A program made the position numbers and the translations under genes. Positions 7,442 through 15,935 of a DNA stretch of 51,351 nucleotides are shown here, piece after piece. This DNA comes from Proteobacteria bacterium ST_bin16. Its GTDB lineage: Bacteria > Pseudomonadota > Gammaproteobacteria > Burkholderiales > Nitrosomonadaceae. The stretch spans positions 1 to 51,351 of the forward strand of contig MSXT01000019.1 of assembly GCA_002083595.1 (NCBI GenBank), written 5' to 3'. Each line of letters begins with the position of its first letter. Position 1 is the first letter of the stretch. The notes under the pieces are model-generated. The model had not been told where the DNA came from. It was given only the letters and a program-made list of their open reading frames with translations, and did not search any database.

Positions 7442-8154
7442 TAGCGTATGTCCTGACCGGCTGGTTGCAATCCTTGAACCCGTTCGGCAAAAATGATCTG
7501 GGTATTGTTACGTAAATAGGCGATGGCCTCGTCGACTTCTTGCGGGTGTGTATGCCGGTCACCGATTTGGATTTCATAAATGCCATTTTCCGAAGGCCCT
7601 TGAACGATGCGGCCCGAGACGCTGTGCAAGATGGCTCCGATGTGCTTGGGATCCGGTTGATCGGCGAAGACGATGCGTACCCGATTGTGCGCCGGTGTAT
7701 TTTCCGGTGCGCTGGCGAGTGTTCTGTATTCCGCTGTGAATGCAGATTGATCTGCCGGTAAATGCAACATAAATGGCATGGCCAGCAATAATAAACTCGC
7801 TGCCAAGGCGGTGTATTTTACAAAACCGGGAGATTGGCCGGAAGAAAGTTTGGATTCGTGGCTGAGCTGGCTATGTTGAATAAGAGGGTGAATTACGGAT
7901 TGCCGCTCAATGCGCTTTCTCAGTTGCGCGAAAGCAGCTTGCGAAACCTGCCGTAGAAGATCCGTTTGTTGCATTTCCTCAAATAGTTGCTGTTGCTGTT
8001 GCAGCTCAATTCTACAGGCTATGCACGTCCTTACGTGATTTCTCACCCGGTCTTTCTCAACAGCGTCCAGGGAATGATTTACATACCAGGGGAGGAGATT
8101 CCATACTTTCTGATGCTCGTTTTTACCCGTGACATTGATCATTGTAGAGGACAT
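7441..8154 (-). CDS. Membrane anti-sigma factor with propeptide-like periplasmic domain
   Basis: This protein has 237 residues. The N-terminal zf-HC2-type anti-sigma region has LLPWYVNHSLDAVEKDRV and H-x3-C-x2-C in HVRTCIAC (about 18-50). A Gln-rich helical linker follows, and a single membrane segment lies near 115-135 (ALAASLLLLAMPFML). The periplasmic tail contains VRIVFADQ, then GRIVQGPSENGIYEIQIGDR, EVDEAIAYLRNN and IIFAERV. This order matches the N-terminal prodomain of subtilisin-like proteases, ending where those have the YAEPN-type motif. It starts 3 bp after the sigma gene stop, with an AGGAG site, and ends within the protease start codon. It should hold the ECF sigma factor at the membrane; the tail may be the sensor or protease-docking part. 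Confidence 0.85.
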   Translation of the reverse strand: MSSTMINVTGKNEHQKVWNLLPWYVNHSLDAVEKDRVRNHVRTCIACRIELQQQQQLFEEMQQTDLLRQVSQAAFAQLRKRIERQSVIHPLIQHSQLSHESKLSSGQSPGFVKYTALAASLLLLAMPFMLHLPADQSAFTAEYRTLASAPENTPAHNRVRIVFADQPDPKHIGAILHSVSGRIVQGPSENGIYEIQIGDRHTHPQEVDEAIAYLRNNTQIIFAERVQGLQPAGQDIR

Positions 8155-8157
8155 CGT

Positions 8158-8760
8158 TTAACTCCTGCCTTTAAGCTCTGGAAGTAACTTCGCTAAAATT
8201 TTTCGTGCATGAAACATTCTGGTTTTTACTGTATTCTCAGGGCATTGCATGATTTCTGCAATCTCATTGTAATGTAGCCCTTGATAATAGGTCATCTCTA
8301 CTACAGCGCGCTGTTCCGGGGATAAATTATCAAAGCCCGCTTCCAGCCAGTTACTGATCTCGAGCTGCGAAACCCACTGCGCCGAGGGATTGGGAAAGTA
8401 ATCCAATTCATCGTTAAATTCAACGGACCGGTCTTCTCGAATCAGGTTTTGTTCGATACTTTTTAGCGCCTTGAAATACGCAATCCCTAGAATCCAGGTG
8501 GACGGACGGCATGTTTGATCGTAGGTCGATGCTTTTTCCCACACCACATACATCACGTCATTAATAATTTCTTCAATGTAGTCATGCCGCCGGGTAATAT
8601 GGAAAATGAACTGATACAAGCGGTCAAAATAACGTTGGTACAGTTGCTCAAAAGCTTTTCCATTGCCACCCGCAGCTTCGGCGATCAAATTCCGTTCCTT
8701 AACTTGTTGTTCGTTCGAGTTAAAAGATTTTCTTGCTTTAGACCCGGGCAATTCACTCAT
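8158..8760 (-). CDS. ECF-type RNA polymerase sigma factor
   Basis: This 200-residue sigma-70 family protein has only regions 2 and 4. Region 2 (about 33-105) reads AFEQLYQRYFDRLYQFI, then IEEIINDVMYVVWEKA and STWILGIAYFKAL. Region 4 (about 140-195) contains LSPEQRAVVEMTYYQGLHYNEIAEIM and the recognition helix PENTVKTRMFHARKIL. The first 30 residues are a polar extension. It is the first gene of the operon with the anti-sigma factor and S8 protein, so the group probably autoregulates. No strong ribosome binding site precedes the ATG at 8760. The regulon is not visible here; the outer membrane protein gene just upstream on the same strand is a possible member. Confidence 0.93.
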   Translation of the reverse strand: MSELPGSKARKSFNSNEQQVKERNLIAEAAGGNGKAFEQLYQRYFDRLYQFIFHITRRHDYIEEIINDVMYVVWEKASTYDQTCRPSTWILGIAYFKALKSIEQNLIREDRSVEFNDELDYFPNPSAQWVSQLEISNWLEAGFDNLSPEQRAVVEMTYYQGLHYNEIAEIMQCPENTVKTRMFHARKILAKLLPELKGRS

Positions 8761-8859
8761 GGTGTTTCATAATCGCTATGACTATTGATTAAGTCTCGGT
8801 AAATTTGCCCTGTTTATTCCGTGTGGTGGATTAAAAGTTCATTGCGGCAGAAATAAAAA

Positions 8860-9585
8860 TCAGAACCCGACGGTAATAGAGAATAAAACCCGGTTATCAA
8901 CCACATGCGGCCGGAATTGCCAACCTGCAATATGTTCTTTTTCAGCGCCTAGATCCAATCCGGAATAGTAGCGGACATCGACGCCGATGTTCGGAGAAAA
9001 ATGCCAAGTCACGCCGGAAGTCCAATAAAGGTAATCATAGTGCAGCACTTTCTTCTGCTGGCTGTAGCCGAACGTGCCTGACATTTCGATGGAGCTGGTG
9101 ATCGGGTAGCGTCCGGTGATTTCATAATTGAACGACATATGGTTTTGCTGGTAGCCGTTTTCGGAGAAACTAAAGTTGGCGGATAGCAAATCGCGGAAAT
9201 GCGTATGCCAGTAAAATTCATTGTAATCAACTTCCTGACCGAAGATTTTGCCCGTGAAAATATAACGAGTCCACTCCGCATTAAAGCGCCAATCGTTCGA
9301 TAGCTGATAGGCCCAACCGGCATAGGGCTTGAATTCCGCATCGGAACGCGCGGCGAATCCCTGATCGGCAAAATTGACTGTCGAAGCGAAAGTGCCAAGG
9401 TAGAGTCCCGACTTGAACCCGTAGTCTATGTTGAGCTGTGCGGCGGGTTTTCCATCGCTTTTGGAATAACCGCGCCAAATATAATCGGTCGTGCCGGTTA
9501 CACTGGCGCTCAACTGAGCGTGAGCGCCGATCGGGTAACCCAGAATTAACAGCAATCCTAGCAGCCGATGGTTTTTTATTTTCAT
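8860..9585 (-). CDS. TorF/Gcw_chp-family putative outer membrane porin
   Basis: This encodes 241 residues from MKIKNHRLLGLLLILGY. A signal peptide ends near AHAQ, and the mature chain starts with the family hallmark SASVTGTTDYIWRGYS, followed by alternating amphipathic strands (DYGFKSGLYLGTFAST, YAGWAYQLSNDWRFN, GVTWHFSPNIGVDVRYYSG) and a terminal aromatic residue (TVGF). Length and strand pattern match the Gcw_chp (TIGR02001) group, a beta-barrel family of unknown substrate. I chose the ATG at 9585 because the longer frame begins with a TTG and only adds polar residues before the signal peptide. It lies 100 bp upstream of the sigma gene on the same strand and may be transcribed separately. 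Confidence 0.88.
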   Translation of the reverse strand: MKIKNHRLLGLLLILGYPIGAHAQLSASVTGTTDYIWRGYSKSDGKPAAQLNIDYGFKSGLYLGTFASTVNFADQGFAARSDAEFKPYAGWAYQLSNDWRFNAEWTRYIFTGKIFGQEVDYNEFYWHTHFRDLLSANFSFSENGYQQNHMSFNYEITGRYPITSSIEMSGTFGYSQQKKVLHYDYLYWTSGVTWHFSPNIGVDVRYYSGLDLGAEKEHIAGWQFRPHVVDNRVLFSITVGF

Positions 9586-10312
9586 GGATTGTGGACGCAA
9601 ATGATTAAACCATCGATTGTTTTAAAGTGATTCAGTTCCGGGTAATGAGAACGGGTGTTGAGTGGATAAATTAAAATTCAAAATGGATTTTCAGTAGGAA
9701 ATTTTAACATCATGGCGTAGTAATCTTTGCGATCAATTAATTTATGTTAGGTTCAAATAATTGATTATTATAGAGTTAATCACATATTATTGTGTGTTCA
9801 TAAGCACACCTCAACCCATGCAGCAAAAAATCTTTATCAACGTTGAACCTTTTGTTGCTCAGCCAGAATAAACGCACAGAAGAAAAATTATTTTAAGAAG
9901 GCCACCTCGTTAGGAGATTGAAAGATTGAAAATACTTTACAGAACACCGGTGCTTATAAGGTTTGATTTGATCGCTGCATCAAACGCCTATGAGCAGGGT
10001 ATGGGAGGAACCGGTTAAATTTTATGAAGAATATCTGCTTTGAATGGTTTTAATCAGCAATACGGTACTTTCCTGAAGTGCGCATTATTTCAATTGAGCT
10101 CGATTTTGCTCTCAGGTTATTCAGCATAAAAAATTTTTTAAAAATTGATTCAGATAATTCCTACAGTTTGCCGTTAAATATAAAAACTGAGACGTGAGAT
10201 TTCTGTATTTTCTACAGAAGAATCCGTAATCCCAGAATATTGAGCTGGGATTATTCAAATTTTTCAGCGATCAATGAATAATTTATATTGGAAAAGCGTA
10301 AGGAGTACTGAT
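9586..10312. other. AT-rich intergenic region without recognisable genes
   Basis: About 730 bp lie between the divergent TorF-type gene and the small gene at 10313. I find no conserved reading frame, no tRNA and no clear mobile-element end. The sequence is AT-rich and must carry the promoters of both flanking genes. The only clear structures are two tandem inverted repeats near the right end, listed separately. Confidence 0.6.
10201..10252 (+). promoter_or_regulatory. Two tandem hairpins in the leader of the gene at 10313
   Basis: Two perfect inverted repeats follow each other: TTCTGTA-TTTTC-TACAGAA (10201-10219) and AATCCCAG-N9-CTGGGATT (10228-10252). The second is followed by TATTCAAATTTTT, which could make it a weak intrinsic terminator or attenuator. 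They end about 60 bp before the start codon and would lie in the 5' untranslated region if transcription starts upstream. No riboswitch class is recognised. Confidence 0.4.
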
Positions 10313-10621
10313 ATGCCATTAAAAAATTCAATCAAAGGATTTAAAGCTTATTTAGGCGATAAAGAATCGTTACTGGATACGAACTACAAAAGAATTGCAG
10401 ATATGATCGAACTGCATTGGGGATACAAGGAATTTTATCAGCTCATCCAGAAATTGCTGGTCGTTGAAAAAGACCAGAACAGACAAGGATTCCCATTGGA
10501 AGTGTTACAGGAAATCTATACCTTGCAGGAGTTGCATCAAAAAGAGTTTCCTGCGCTCAAGATTTTAATCGATGATGGCACTGCCGCGCGAGCCAGAAAC
10601 AAGAGTTCGCTGCTGGTATAG
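10313..10621 (+). CDS. Hypothetical protein, 102 residues
   Basis: The protein starts MPLKNSIKGFKAYLGDKESL and is predicted to be mostly helical and soluble, with no signal peptide or membrane segment. I chose the ATG at 10313 because a strong AAGGAG site lies 8 bp upstream; the longer frame adds 13 residues of unrelated leader. Features include LDTNYKRIADMIELHWGYKEFYQ and a Glu/Leu-rich helix around EVLQEIYTLQELHQKEFPALK. I do not recognise the family. It stands alone, facing the convergent L,D-transpeptidase gene. Confidence 0.7.
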   Translation: MPLKNSIKGFKAYLGDKESLLDTNYKRIADMIELHWGYKEFYQLIQKLLVVEKDQNRQGFPLEVLQEIYTLQELHQKEFPALKILIDDGTAARARNKSSLLV

Positions 10622-10646
10622 GCATTTGCAAAAATGAGAATAACAA

Positions 10647-10723
10647 AGACGGGGCTGATGTAATACTCAATACATTGCGCTGCGTTTAACGCCAATAGGT
10701 TGCAAAAGTGCGGCGCCCCGTCT
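10647..10723. repeat. Long-loop inverted repeat between convergent genes
   Basis: AGACGGGGC (10647-10655) is matched perfectly by GCCCCGTCT (10715-10723), bracketing 59 bases between the small gene and the L,D-transpeptidase stop. The loop is too long for a classical intrinsic terminator, and no T-run follows directly on either strand. It could be a structured 3' end or the border of a lost element. Confidence 0.3.
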
Positions 10724-10730
10724 CAGGCTG

Positions 10731-11219
10731 TTACCGGTGAATATTCACCTCGGTGCCCTCAGTTCCTGCACTCACCCAGTCAAACAACTCCAGTAATTCG
10801 CTGTTGCGCATGCGGATACACCCGATTGATCCGGGTTTACCCATTTCCACGCTATCCGGCGTGCCGTGAATGTAAATATAGCGGCGCATGGTATCGACCG
10901 TACCGAAACGGTTAAAACCGGGCTCACAGCCGCATAGCCATAAAATACGCGTCAGAATCCAATCCCTTCTGGGGAATTGCGCGGCAAACTCCGGTGAATA
11001 GATTTCCCCGGTCGGGCGACGTTTGATAAAAACCGTATTGACCGGTTGACCGGCGCCGATTTTGGCGCGGATGATATGTTTCCCGAGCGGTGTGCAGAAA
11101 CTTCCATTTTCCTGGCCGGCGCCGTTTTTGGCCGAGGAAATCCGGTATTGCCGCACGATTTGTCCGTGTTCATCCAGTAAATCCAGTTGCTGGGTTGCAA
11201 TCGTGATATTAATTTTCAT
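10731..11219 (-). CDS. L,D-transpeptidase family (YkuD) protein
   Basis: This encodes 162 residues from MKINITIATQQLDLLDEHG. The YkuD catalytic block is visible as YIHGTPDS followed by GKPGSIGCIRMRN, with the active-site Cys in SIGCIRM and the upstream His in IHG. Such enzymes form 3-3 cross-links or attach proteins to peptidoglycan. There is no obvious signal peptide in the chosen frame, and the N-terminus enters the domain directly. That is seen in some short YkuD proteins, but leaves its location unclear. The longer frame to 11255 begins with another Met yet adds no signal sequence. The gene overlaps the end of tadA by 11 bp, so the two are probably co-transcribed. Confidence 0.88.
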   Translation of the reverse strand: MKINITIATQQLDLLDEHGQIVRQYRISSAKNGAGQENGSFCTPLGKHIIRAKIGAGQPVNTVFIKRRPTGEIYSPEFAAQFPRRDWILTRILWLCGCEPGFNRFGTVDTMRRYIYIHGTPDSVEMGKPGSIGCIRMRNSELLELFDWVSAGTEGTEVNIHR

Positions 11220-11739
11220 GGCTGTTCTGCTCGCTTGCTTTGCGCCTTTGCGCAAAAAACTGCTTCAATAATGTGCTGGCTTCGGTTGCCATCATACCGG
11301 CTTCTACCTGCAAATGATGATTCAGCCGGGTTTCCGCCGGAAGGTCGATGACGCTGCCGCACGCTCCGGTTTTCGGGTCAGTCGCCGCATATACCAGACG
11401 TTGAATGCGTGCGTGAAAAATTGCGCCGATGCACATCGTGCATGGCTCCAGCGTCACATACAACGTGCAGCCGAGCAAGCGGTAATTGCCCAGATGGCTA
11501 CCGGCAGCGCGCATTGCCATGATTTCGGCATGCGCGGCGGGATCGGCGGTGGAGATCGGGCGGTTGTAGCCGTGCCCGATAATGCGGCTATTTTGCACCA
11601 CCACCGCACCCACCGGCACTTCGCCACAATCCTGCGCTTTCTGCGCCAGTTCCAATGCAGCTTGCATGAAATAATGATCGGGATTTGTTTCCAATGGTGT
11701 TCCGTTTTCGTTGCAAAAAATCGATATTCGCCGCTTCAT
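11209..11739 (-). CDS. tadA: tRNA-specific adenosine deaminase
   Basis: This 176-residue zinc deaminase converts A34 to inosine in tRNA-Arg(ACG), allowing it to read CGU, CGC and CGA. Zinc ligands and catalytic Glu are visible in DPAAHAEIMAMRAA (His-Ala-Glu) and LEPCTMCIGAIFHARI (the two Cys). The downstream VYAATDPKTGACGSV block is characteristic of TadA. The ATG at 11739 is preferred over a GTG two codons upstream; a further internal Met at the MQAALELA helix is possible. The first 25 residues are longer than in E. coli TadA. The gene overlaps the L,D-transpeptidase gene by 11 bp and diverges from prmB. Confidence 0.95.
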   Translation of the reverse strand: MKRRISIFCNENGTPLETNPDHYFMQAALELAQKAQDCGEVPVGAVVVQNSRIIGHGYNRPISTADPAAHAEIMAMRAAGSHLGNYRLLGCTLYVTLEPCTMCIGAIFHARIQRLVYAATDPKTGACGSVIDLPAETRLNHHLQVEAGMMATEASTLLKQFFAQRRKASEQNSHEN

Positions 11740-11844
11740 CGTCACGGCGGTTTTTGTGCTACATTGCTACCCCATTCCGGCCGGTAAAGCATTCTCTGGC
11801 CGTTTTAACATCAACACTTCATTTTTCTAACAATGTGACCACCT

Positions 11845-12744
11845 ATGATCGCTCAAGCGCAATCGCAACTTCATACCATCCGTGATCTTTTACGTTTTGC
11901 CGTCAGCCAGTTTAACAAAGCCGGTCTGCATTTTGGCCACGGTTCCGCCACGGCTTACGACGAAGCGGCGTATCTTATTCTGAAAACCCTTGATTTGCCA
12001 CTGGATCAACTGGAACCTTTCCTGGATGCGCGCGTGACGGATAGCGAGTGCAAGCAAGTGCTGGACATCATCGAGCGCCGCGTCAAAGACCGCATTCCCG
12101 CGGCGTATCTGACGCACGAAGCGTGGCTCGGCGATTTCAGTTTTTATGTCGACGAACGCGTCATCATCCCGCGCTCGTTCATCGCTGAATTGCTGCAAAC
12201 GCAACTGGCGCCGTGGATTGCCGATCCCGATCACATCACAACTGCGCTCGATCTTTGCACCGGTTCCGGCTGTTTGGCTATTCTGATGGCGCACGCGTTT
12301 GAAAATGCAGACATCGACGCTGTCGACATTTCCGCGCAGGCGCTTGCCGTGGCGCATAAGAATGTGCAGGATTACGGCCTGCAAGACCGCATCGGCTTGA
12401 TCCAGTCCGATCTGTTCTCAGCCCTGCACGGAAAGCGCTACGACCTGATCATCAGCAATCCGCCGTACGTCAACGCCGAATCGATGCAACAATTGCCGCA
12501 GGAGTACCGCCATGAACCGGAAAACGCATTGGCCAGCGGCGGCGATGGCCTGGATGCAACCCGGAAAATCCTGCAACAAGCCACGCAGCATTTGACCGAT
12601 GACGGCATTCTGATCGTCGAAATCGGTCACAACCGCGACGCGCTGGAACAGGCGTTTCCGCAATTACCATTCACCTGGCTGGAAACCAGCGCGGGGGATG
12701 CGTTTGTTTTTTTGCTGCAAAAGGATCAATTGCAGAATTGCTAG
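11845..12744 (+). CDS. prmB: 50S ribosomal protein L3 N5-glutamine methyltransferase
   Basis: This 299-residue SAM-dependent methyltransferase modifies a glutamine of ribosomal protein L3. The N-terminal helical domain contains FGHGSATAYDEAAYLIL, typical of PrmB. The catalytic domain has the SAM motif LDLCTGSGCLAIL and the glutamine-binding signature ISNPPYV. This N-terminal signature separates it from the release-factor enzyme PrmC. It is divergent from tadA, with about 105 bp between them for both promoters. The downstream gap to the chemoreceptor gene shows no clear terminator. Confidence 0.95.
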   Translation: MIAQAQSQLHTIRDLLRFAVSQFNKAGLHFGHGSATAYDEAAYLILKTLDLPLDQLEPFLDARVTDSECKQVLDIIERRVKDRIPAAYLTHEAWLGDFSFYVDERVIIPRSFIAELLQTQLAPWIADPDHITTALDLCTGSGCLAILMAHAFENADIDAVDISAQALAVAHKNVQDYGLQDRIGLIQSDLFSALHGKRYDLIISNPPYVNAESMQQLPQEYRHEPENALASGGDGLDATRKILQQATQHLTDDGILIVEIGHNRDALEQAFPQLPFTWLETSAGDAFVFLLQKDQLQNC

Positions 12745-13105
12745 CCCGTCGAAGGGGGCATGTTTCTCACCTAGATATACTTCAGTCCTATCGTTTGATT
12801 TTTCCGGCATTGCCTGCTGAGCAATCACTCCTGTTTGTTTCGTCAATGTTTCCGCATGATTCACGGTCAAGTGTCATTGCGCTGGCACTTCTGTGCCGTG
12901 TTTCAGACACCTGTCTTACATTTTCTTTATTGAAGCGATGGGTGGATTAGATCGATAAAGATCATTCTAATCGGTGTTTAACCGGAGAGTATTTTTGCCG
13001 TAATTGAAATGAACCGTACTGTCAGAGCGCGCCTATGGTCTATCAGAGTAAACCTACAAGCTATTGCGGTACATCTATTAAATCAAGGAGATTTGGAGAG
13101 AAAAT
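12745..13105. other. Intergenic region upstream of the chemoreceptor gene
   Basis: About 360 bp without a gene. Visible structures are a 7-bp inverted repeat GATTAGA/TCTAATC (12945-12951 and 12966-12972) and a small repeat AGACA-CC-TGTCT (12905-12916), both possible operators. A good AAGGAG site (13084-13089) is followed by GGAGAG nearer the start codon. I could not identify a convincing flagellar sigma-28 promoter. Confidence 0.4.
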
Positions 13106-15928
13106 ATGTCAGCTTTACCATCCATTAAAGCACAAGCCTTATCTGAAGGCGATCAAGAGCATTTGACCAAGGTTTATAAGGCGATTGAGCAAAGCCAGGC
13201 CATTATCGAATTTGATCTCGATGGCAACATACAAACTGCCAATACTAATTTCCTGACATTATTTGGATATTCTCTGGAAGATCTGGTGGGTAAGCACCAT
13301 AGTCAACTTTGCCCTTCCGGTGCGGCCGATAGCGAGGAATATAAGAACTTGTGGGCGGATTTGCGCGCGGGAAAATACACCTCTGGCGATTTTCGCCGCG
13401 TTGCGGCCAATGGATATGATATATACATTTGCGCTAGCTATATCCCGGTACTGGATGGTAACGGTAAGCCATGCAAGGTCGTTAAAGTAGCCAGTGATAT
13501 TACGGCCAGAAAATCCAAATCGCTCGAAGATGATGGAAAAATAGAGGCTATCAACCATACGCACGCTATTATCGAATTCGATCTCGATGGTTATGTACTG
13601 ACAGCCAACAAAAAATTTCTGGAAACATTGGATTACACGCTGCAAGAAGTTGTACGTAAGCATCATCGTATATTTTGTGAAGAGGCTTATGAGAAAAGCC
13701 CGGAATATCAAGTTTTCTGGGATGACTTACGCGCCGGTAAACATAAACATGGGGAATTCATGCGGTTAAACCGGCAAGGCCGGCCGGTATGGTTGCAGGC
13801 GACTTATACACCGATCCTGGATGTAGATGGAAAACCCTGCAAAATCATCAAATTTGCGAACGACATCACTGGCGCAAAATTGGCATCCCTGTCTAATGAA
13901 GGCAAAATCGCAGCCATATCACGCTCACAAGGTGTCATTGAATTCGACTTGGCTGGTAATGTGCTGGACGCAAATGAAAATTTCCTCAAATTGATGGGCT
14001 ATACGCTGAAAGAAATCAACGGGCAACATCACCGTATTTTTGTCGACAAAGAGGAAGCGGCTAGTGGTGCTTACCGTGTTTTCTGGCAGAAACTGGGCGA
14101 AGGTGAATTTTATTCAGGTGAATATTTACGCGTAGGTAAGAATGGCAAGCGGGTATGGATTCAAGCCACGTATAACCCGATTCTTGATCTGAACGGACAA
14201 CCGGTGCGGGTAGTAAAGTATTGCAGTGATATCACCGCATCTAAGCTGCTGGGAATGGAAATGTCAGCGCGAATGGACGCTGTATCGATCAGTAGTTGTA
14301 TTTTAGAGTTATCCGCCGATGGTCATATCCTGAGTGCTAACGAGAAGATGCAGAATGCGCTTGGTTTCGGACTTGAAGACCTCGTCGGTAAATCAGAAAG
14401 CCATATTCAATTTGAAGAAGATACTCACAGTAGTGTTAGTACTGGTATTTGGCGTTCCATGCGTGAAGGACATGCAAAAAATATTGAGGTTAGGCGCAAG
14501 GGCGCTGGCGGAATAGAACGGTGGTTTTTGGCTAATTTCAGTCCGGTTATGGGGCTTGACGGGCACTTGGTGAAGGTGTTGATGCTTGCTGACGATGTAA
14601 CTGATGCCAAACTGAGTCGATTGGATGCTGAAGGTAAAATGAGTGCAATTGATCGTTCGCAAGCGATAATTGAGTTTGATATGAGCGGTAAGGTTCTAAC
14701 AGCCAATGAAAACTTTCTCAAGTTGACGGGCTTGAGTTTGGACGACATCACGGGGCGGCATCATCGCATGTTTGTCGATCCGGAAGAAGCCGCAAGCACG
14801 GAATACCATGCGTTTTGGGAGCGTTTGTCTCGAGGAGAATTTGAATCGGGCGAGTACAAGCGGATCGGTAAAAATAATCGCGAAATCTGGATTCAAGCAA
14901 CCTATAACCCGATTCTTGATCCGCAAGGAAATCCAGCCAAAGTGGTGAAGTTTGCTTCCGATGTCACGGCCAGCAAACTGCATACCTCGGAATTTGAAGC
15001 GAAAGTATCGGCAATCGACCGTGGACAAGCGGTTATCGAATTCGATCTGAATGGCCATGTGCTCAACGCCAATCGCAACTTCTTGACGGCAATGGGTTAT
15101 ACATTGCGCGAGATACAGAATCAGCATCATAGTATTTTTTGTTCCGGTGAATATACTCAGAGCAAGGAATACCGCGATTTCTGGTTGCGGTTGAGCGAAG
15201 GTGAATTTATCAGCGGCCGTTTTCATCGTGTCGGTAAATTCGATCGCGATGTCTGGATACAGGCAACCTATAACCCGATCTTCGATCTCAATGGGAAAGT
15301 GATGAAAATCGTGAAATATGCGCACGATGTCACGAACGAAGTGAAATTGGAAAAACGTATCGCAGCAGGTGCTGCAGAAATGAATATTCAGGTTCGCAAA
15401 CTGATTGAAAGTGTCGATGCGATTGCTGCCAATTCAGGTGTGGCAGCGGAATTGGCGCATGATTCTTCCACGGCGGCACAATCCGGTTTCGATGCATTGC
15501 AAAAATCGATCGCCGCGATTGCGTCGATTCAGACCAGCTCTGCACGGGTATCGGAGATCGTGGGTGTGATCGGCGATATCGCCAATCAAACCAATCTGCT
15601 GGCATTTAACGCGGCAATCGAAGCAGCGCGCGCCGGTGAGCATGGGGTCGGTTTTTCGGTGGTAGCCGATGAGGTGCGCAAACTGGCCGAGCGCAGTTCG
15701 GTGGCGGCGCGCGAGATCACCAAGCTGATCGATGAATCGACGCAGCATGTCGAGAAAGGAGCGGAAGTAAGCCGGGATGCGTCGCGCAGTTTTGAGGGTA
15801 TTATGTCCGGCGTCGCTCGAACCAGTAAGAGCGTGGCGGAAATCGCCGAATCGGCGGAAAGCCAAAGCACGATGGCTAAAGAAGTCAGTCTGCTGATTGA
15901 ACAAATCGCCAGCACGAAGGCATCATAA
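13106..15928 (+). CDS. Soluble methyl-accepting chemotaxis protein with six PAS domains
   Basis: This protein has 940 residues and no membrane segment. Six PAS units repeat at about 121-residue intervals, starting near residues 20, 147, 268, 390, 512 and 634. Each opens with an AIxRSQAIIEFDLDG-type strand and ends with KVVKxAxDIT. The fourth is the most divergent (SISSCILELSADG, and a W-FLANFSPV strand in place of W-IQATYNPI). The C-terminal signalling domain (about 755-940) has the hairpin tip LLAFNAAIEAARAGEHGVGFSVVADEVRKLAER, split here across residues 830-870, and ends soon after. PAS domains of this type often bind flavin or haem, but no cofactor residue can be assigned. The next gene, 7 bp downstream, encodes three CheW domains, so the two probably form one sensory unit. 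Confidence 0.93.
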   Translation: MSALPSIKAQALSEGDQEHLTKVYKAIEQSQAIIEFDLDGNIQTANTNFLTLFGYSLEDLVGKHHSQLCPSGAADSEEYKNLWADLRAGKYTSGDFRRVAANGYDIYICASYIPVLDGNGKPCKVVKVASDITARKSKSLEDDGKIEAINHTHAIIEFDLDGYVLTANKKFLETLDYTLQEVVRKHHRIFCEEAYEKSPEYQVFWDDLRAGKHKHGEFMRLNRQGRPVWLQATYTPILDVDGKPCKIIKFANDITGAKLASLSNEGKIAAISRSQGVIEFDLAGNVLDANENFLKLMGYTLKEINGQHHRIFVDKEEAASGAYRVFWQKLGEGEFYSGEYLRVGKNGKRVWIQATYNPILDLNGQPVRVVKYCSDITASKLLGMEMSARMDAVSISSCILELSADGHILSANEKMQNALGFGLEDLVGKSESHIQFEEDTHSSVSTGIWRSMREGHAKNIEVRRKGAGGIERWFLANFSPVMGLDGHLVKVLMLADDVTDAKLSRLDAEGKMSAIDRSQAIIEFDMSGKVLTANENFLKLTGLSLDDITGRHHRMFVDPEEAASTEYHAFWERLSRGEFESGEYKRIGKNNREIWIQATYNPILDPQGNPAKVVKFASDVTASKLHTSEFEAKVSAIDRGQAVIEFDLNGHVLNANRNFLTAMGYTLREIQNQHHSIFCSGEYTQSKEYRDFWLRLSEGEFISGRFHRVGKFDRDVWIQATYNPIFDLNGKVMKIVKYAHDVTNEVKLEKRIAAGAAEMNIQVRKLIESVDAIAANSGVAAELAHDSSTAAQSGFDALQKSIAAIASIQTSSARVSEIVGVIGDIANQTNLLAFNAAIEAARAGEHGVGFSVVADEVRKLAERSSVAAREITKLIDESTQHVEKGAEVSRDASRSFEGIMSGVARTSKSVAEIAESAESQSTMAKEVSLLIEQIASTKAS

Positions 15929-15935
15929 AATAAAA

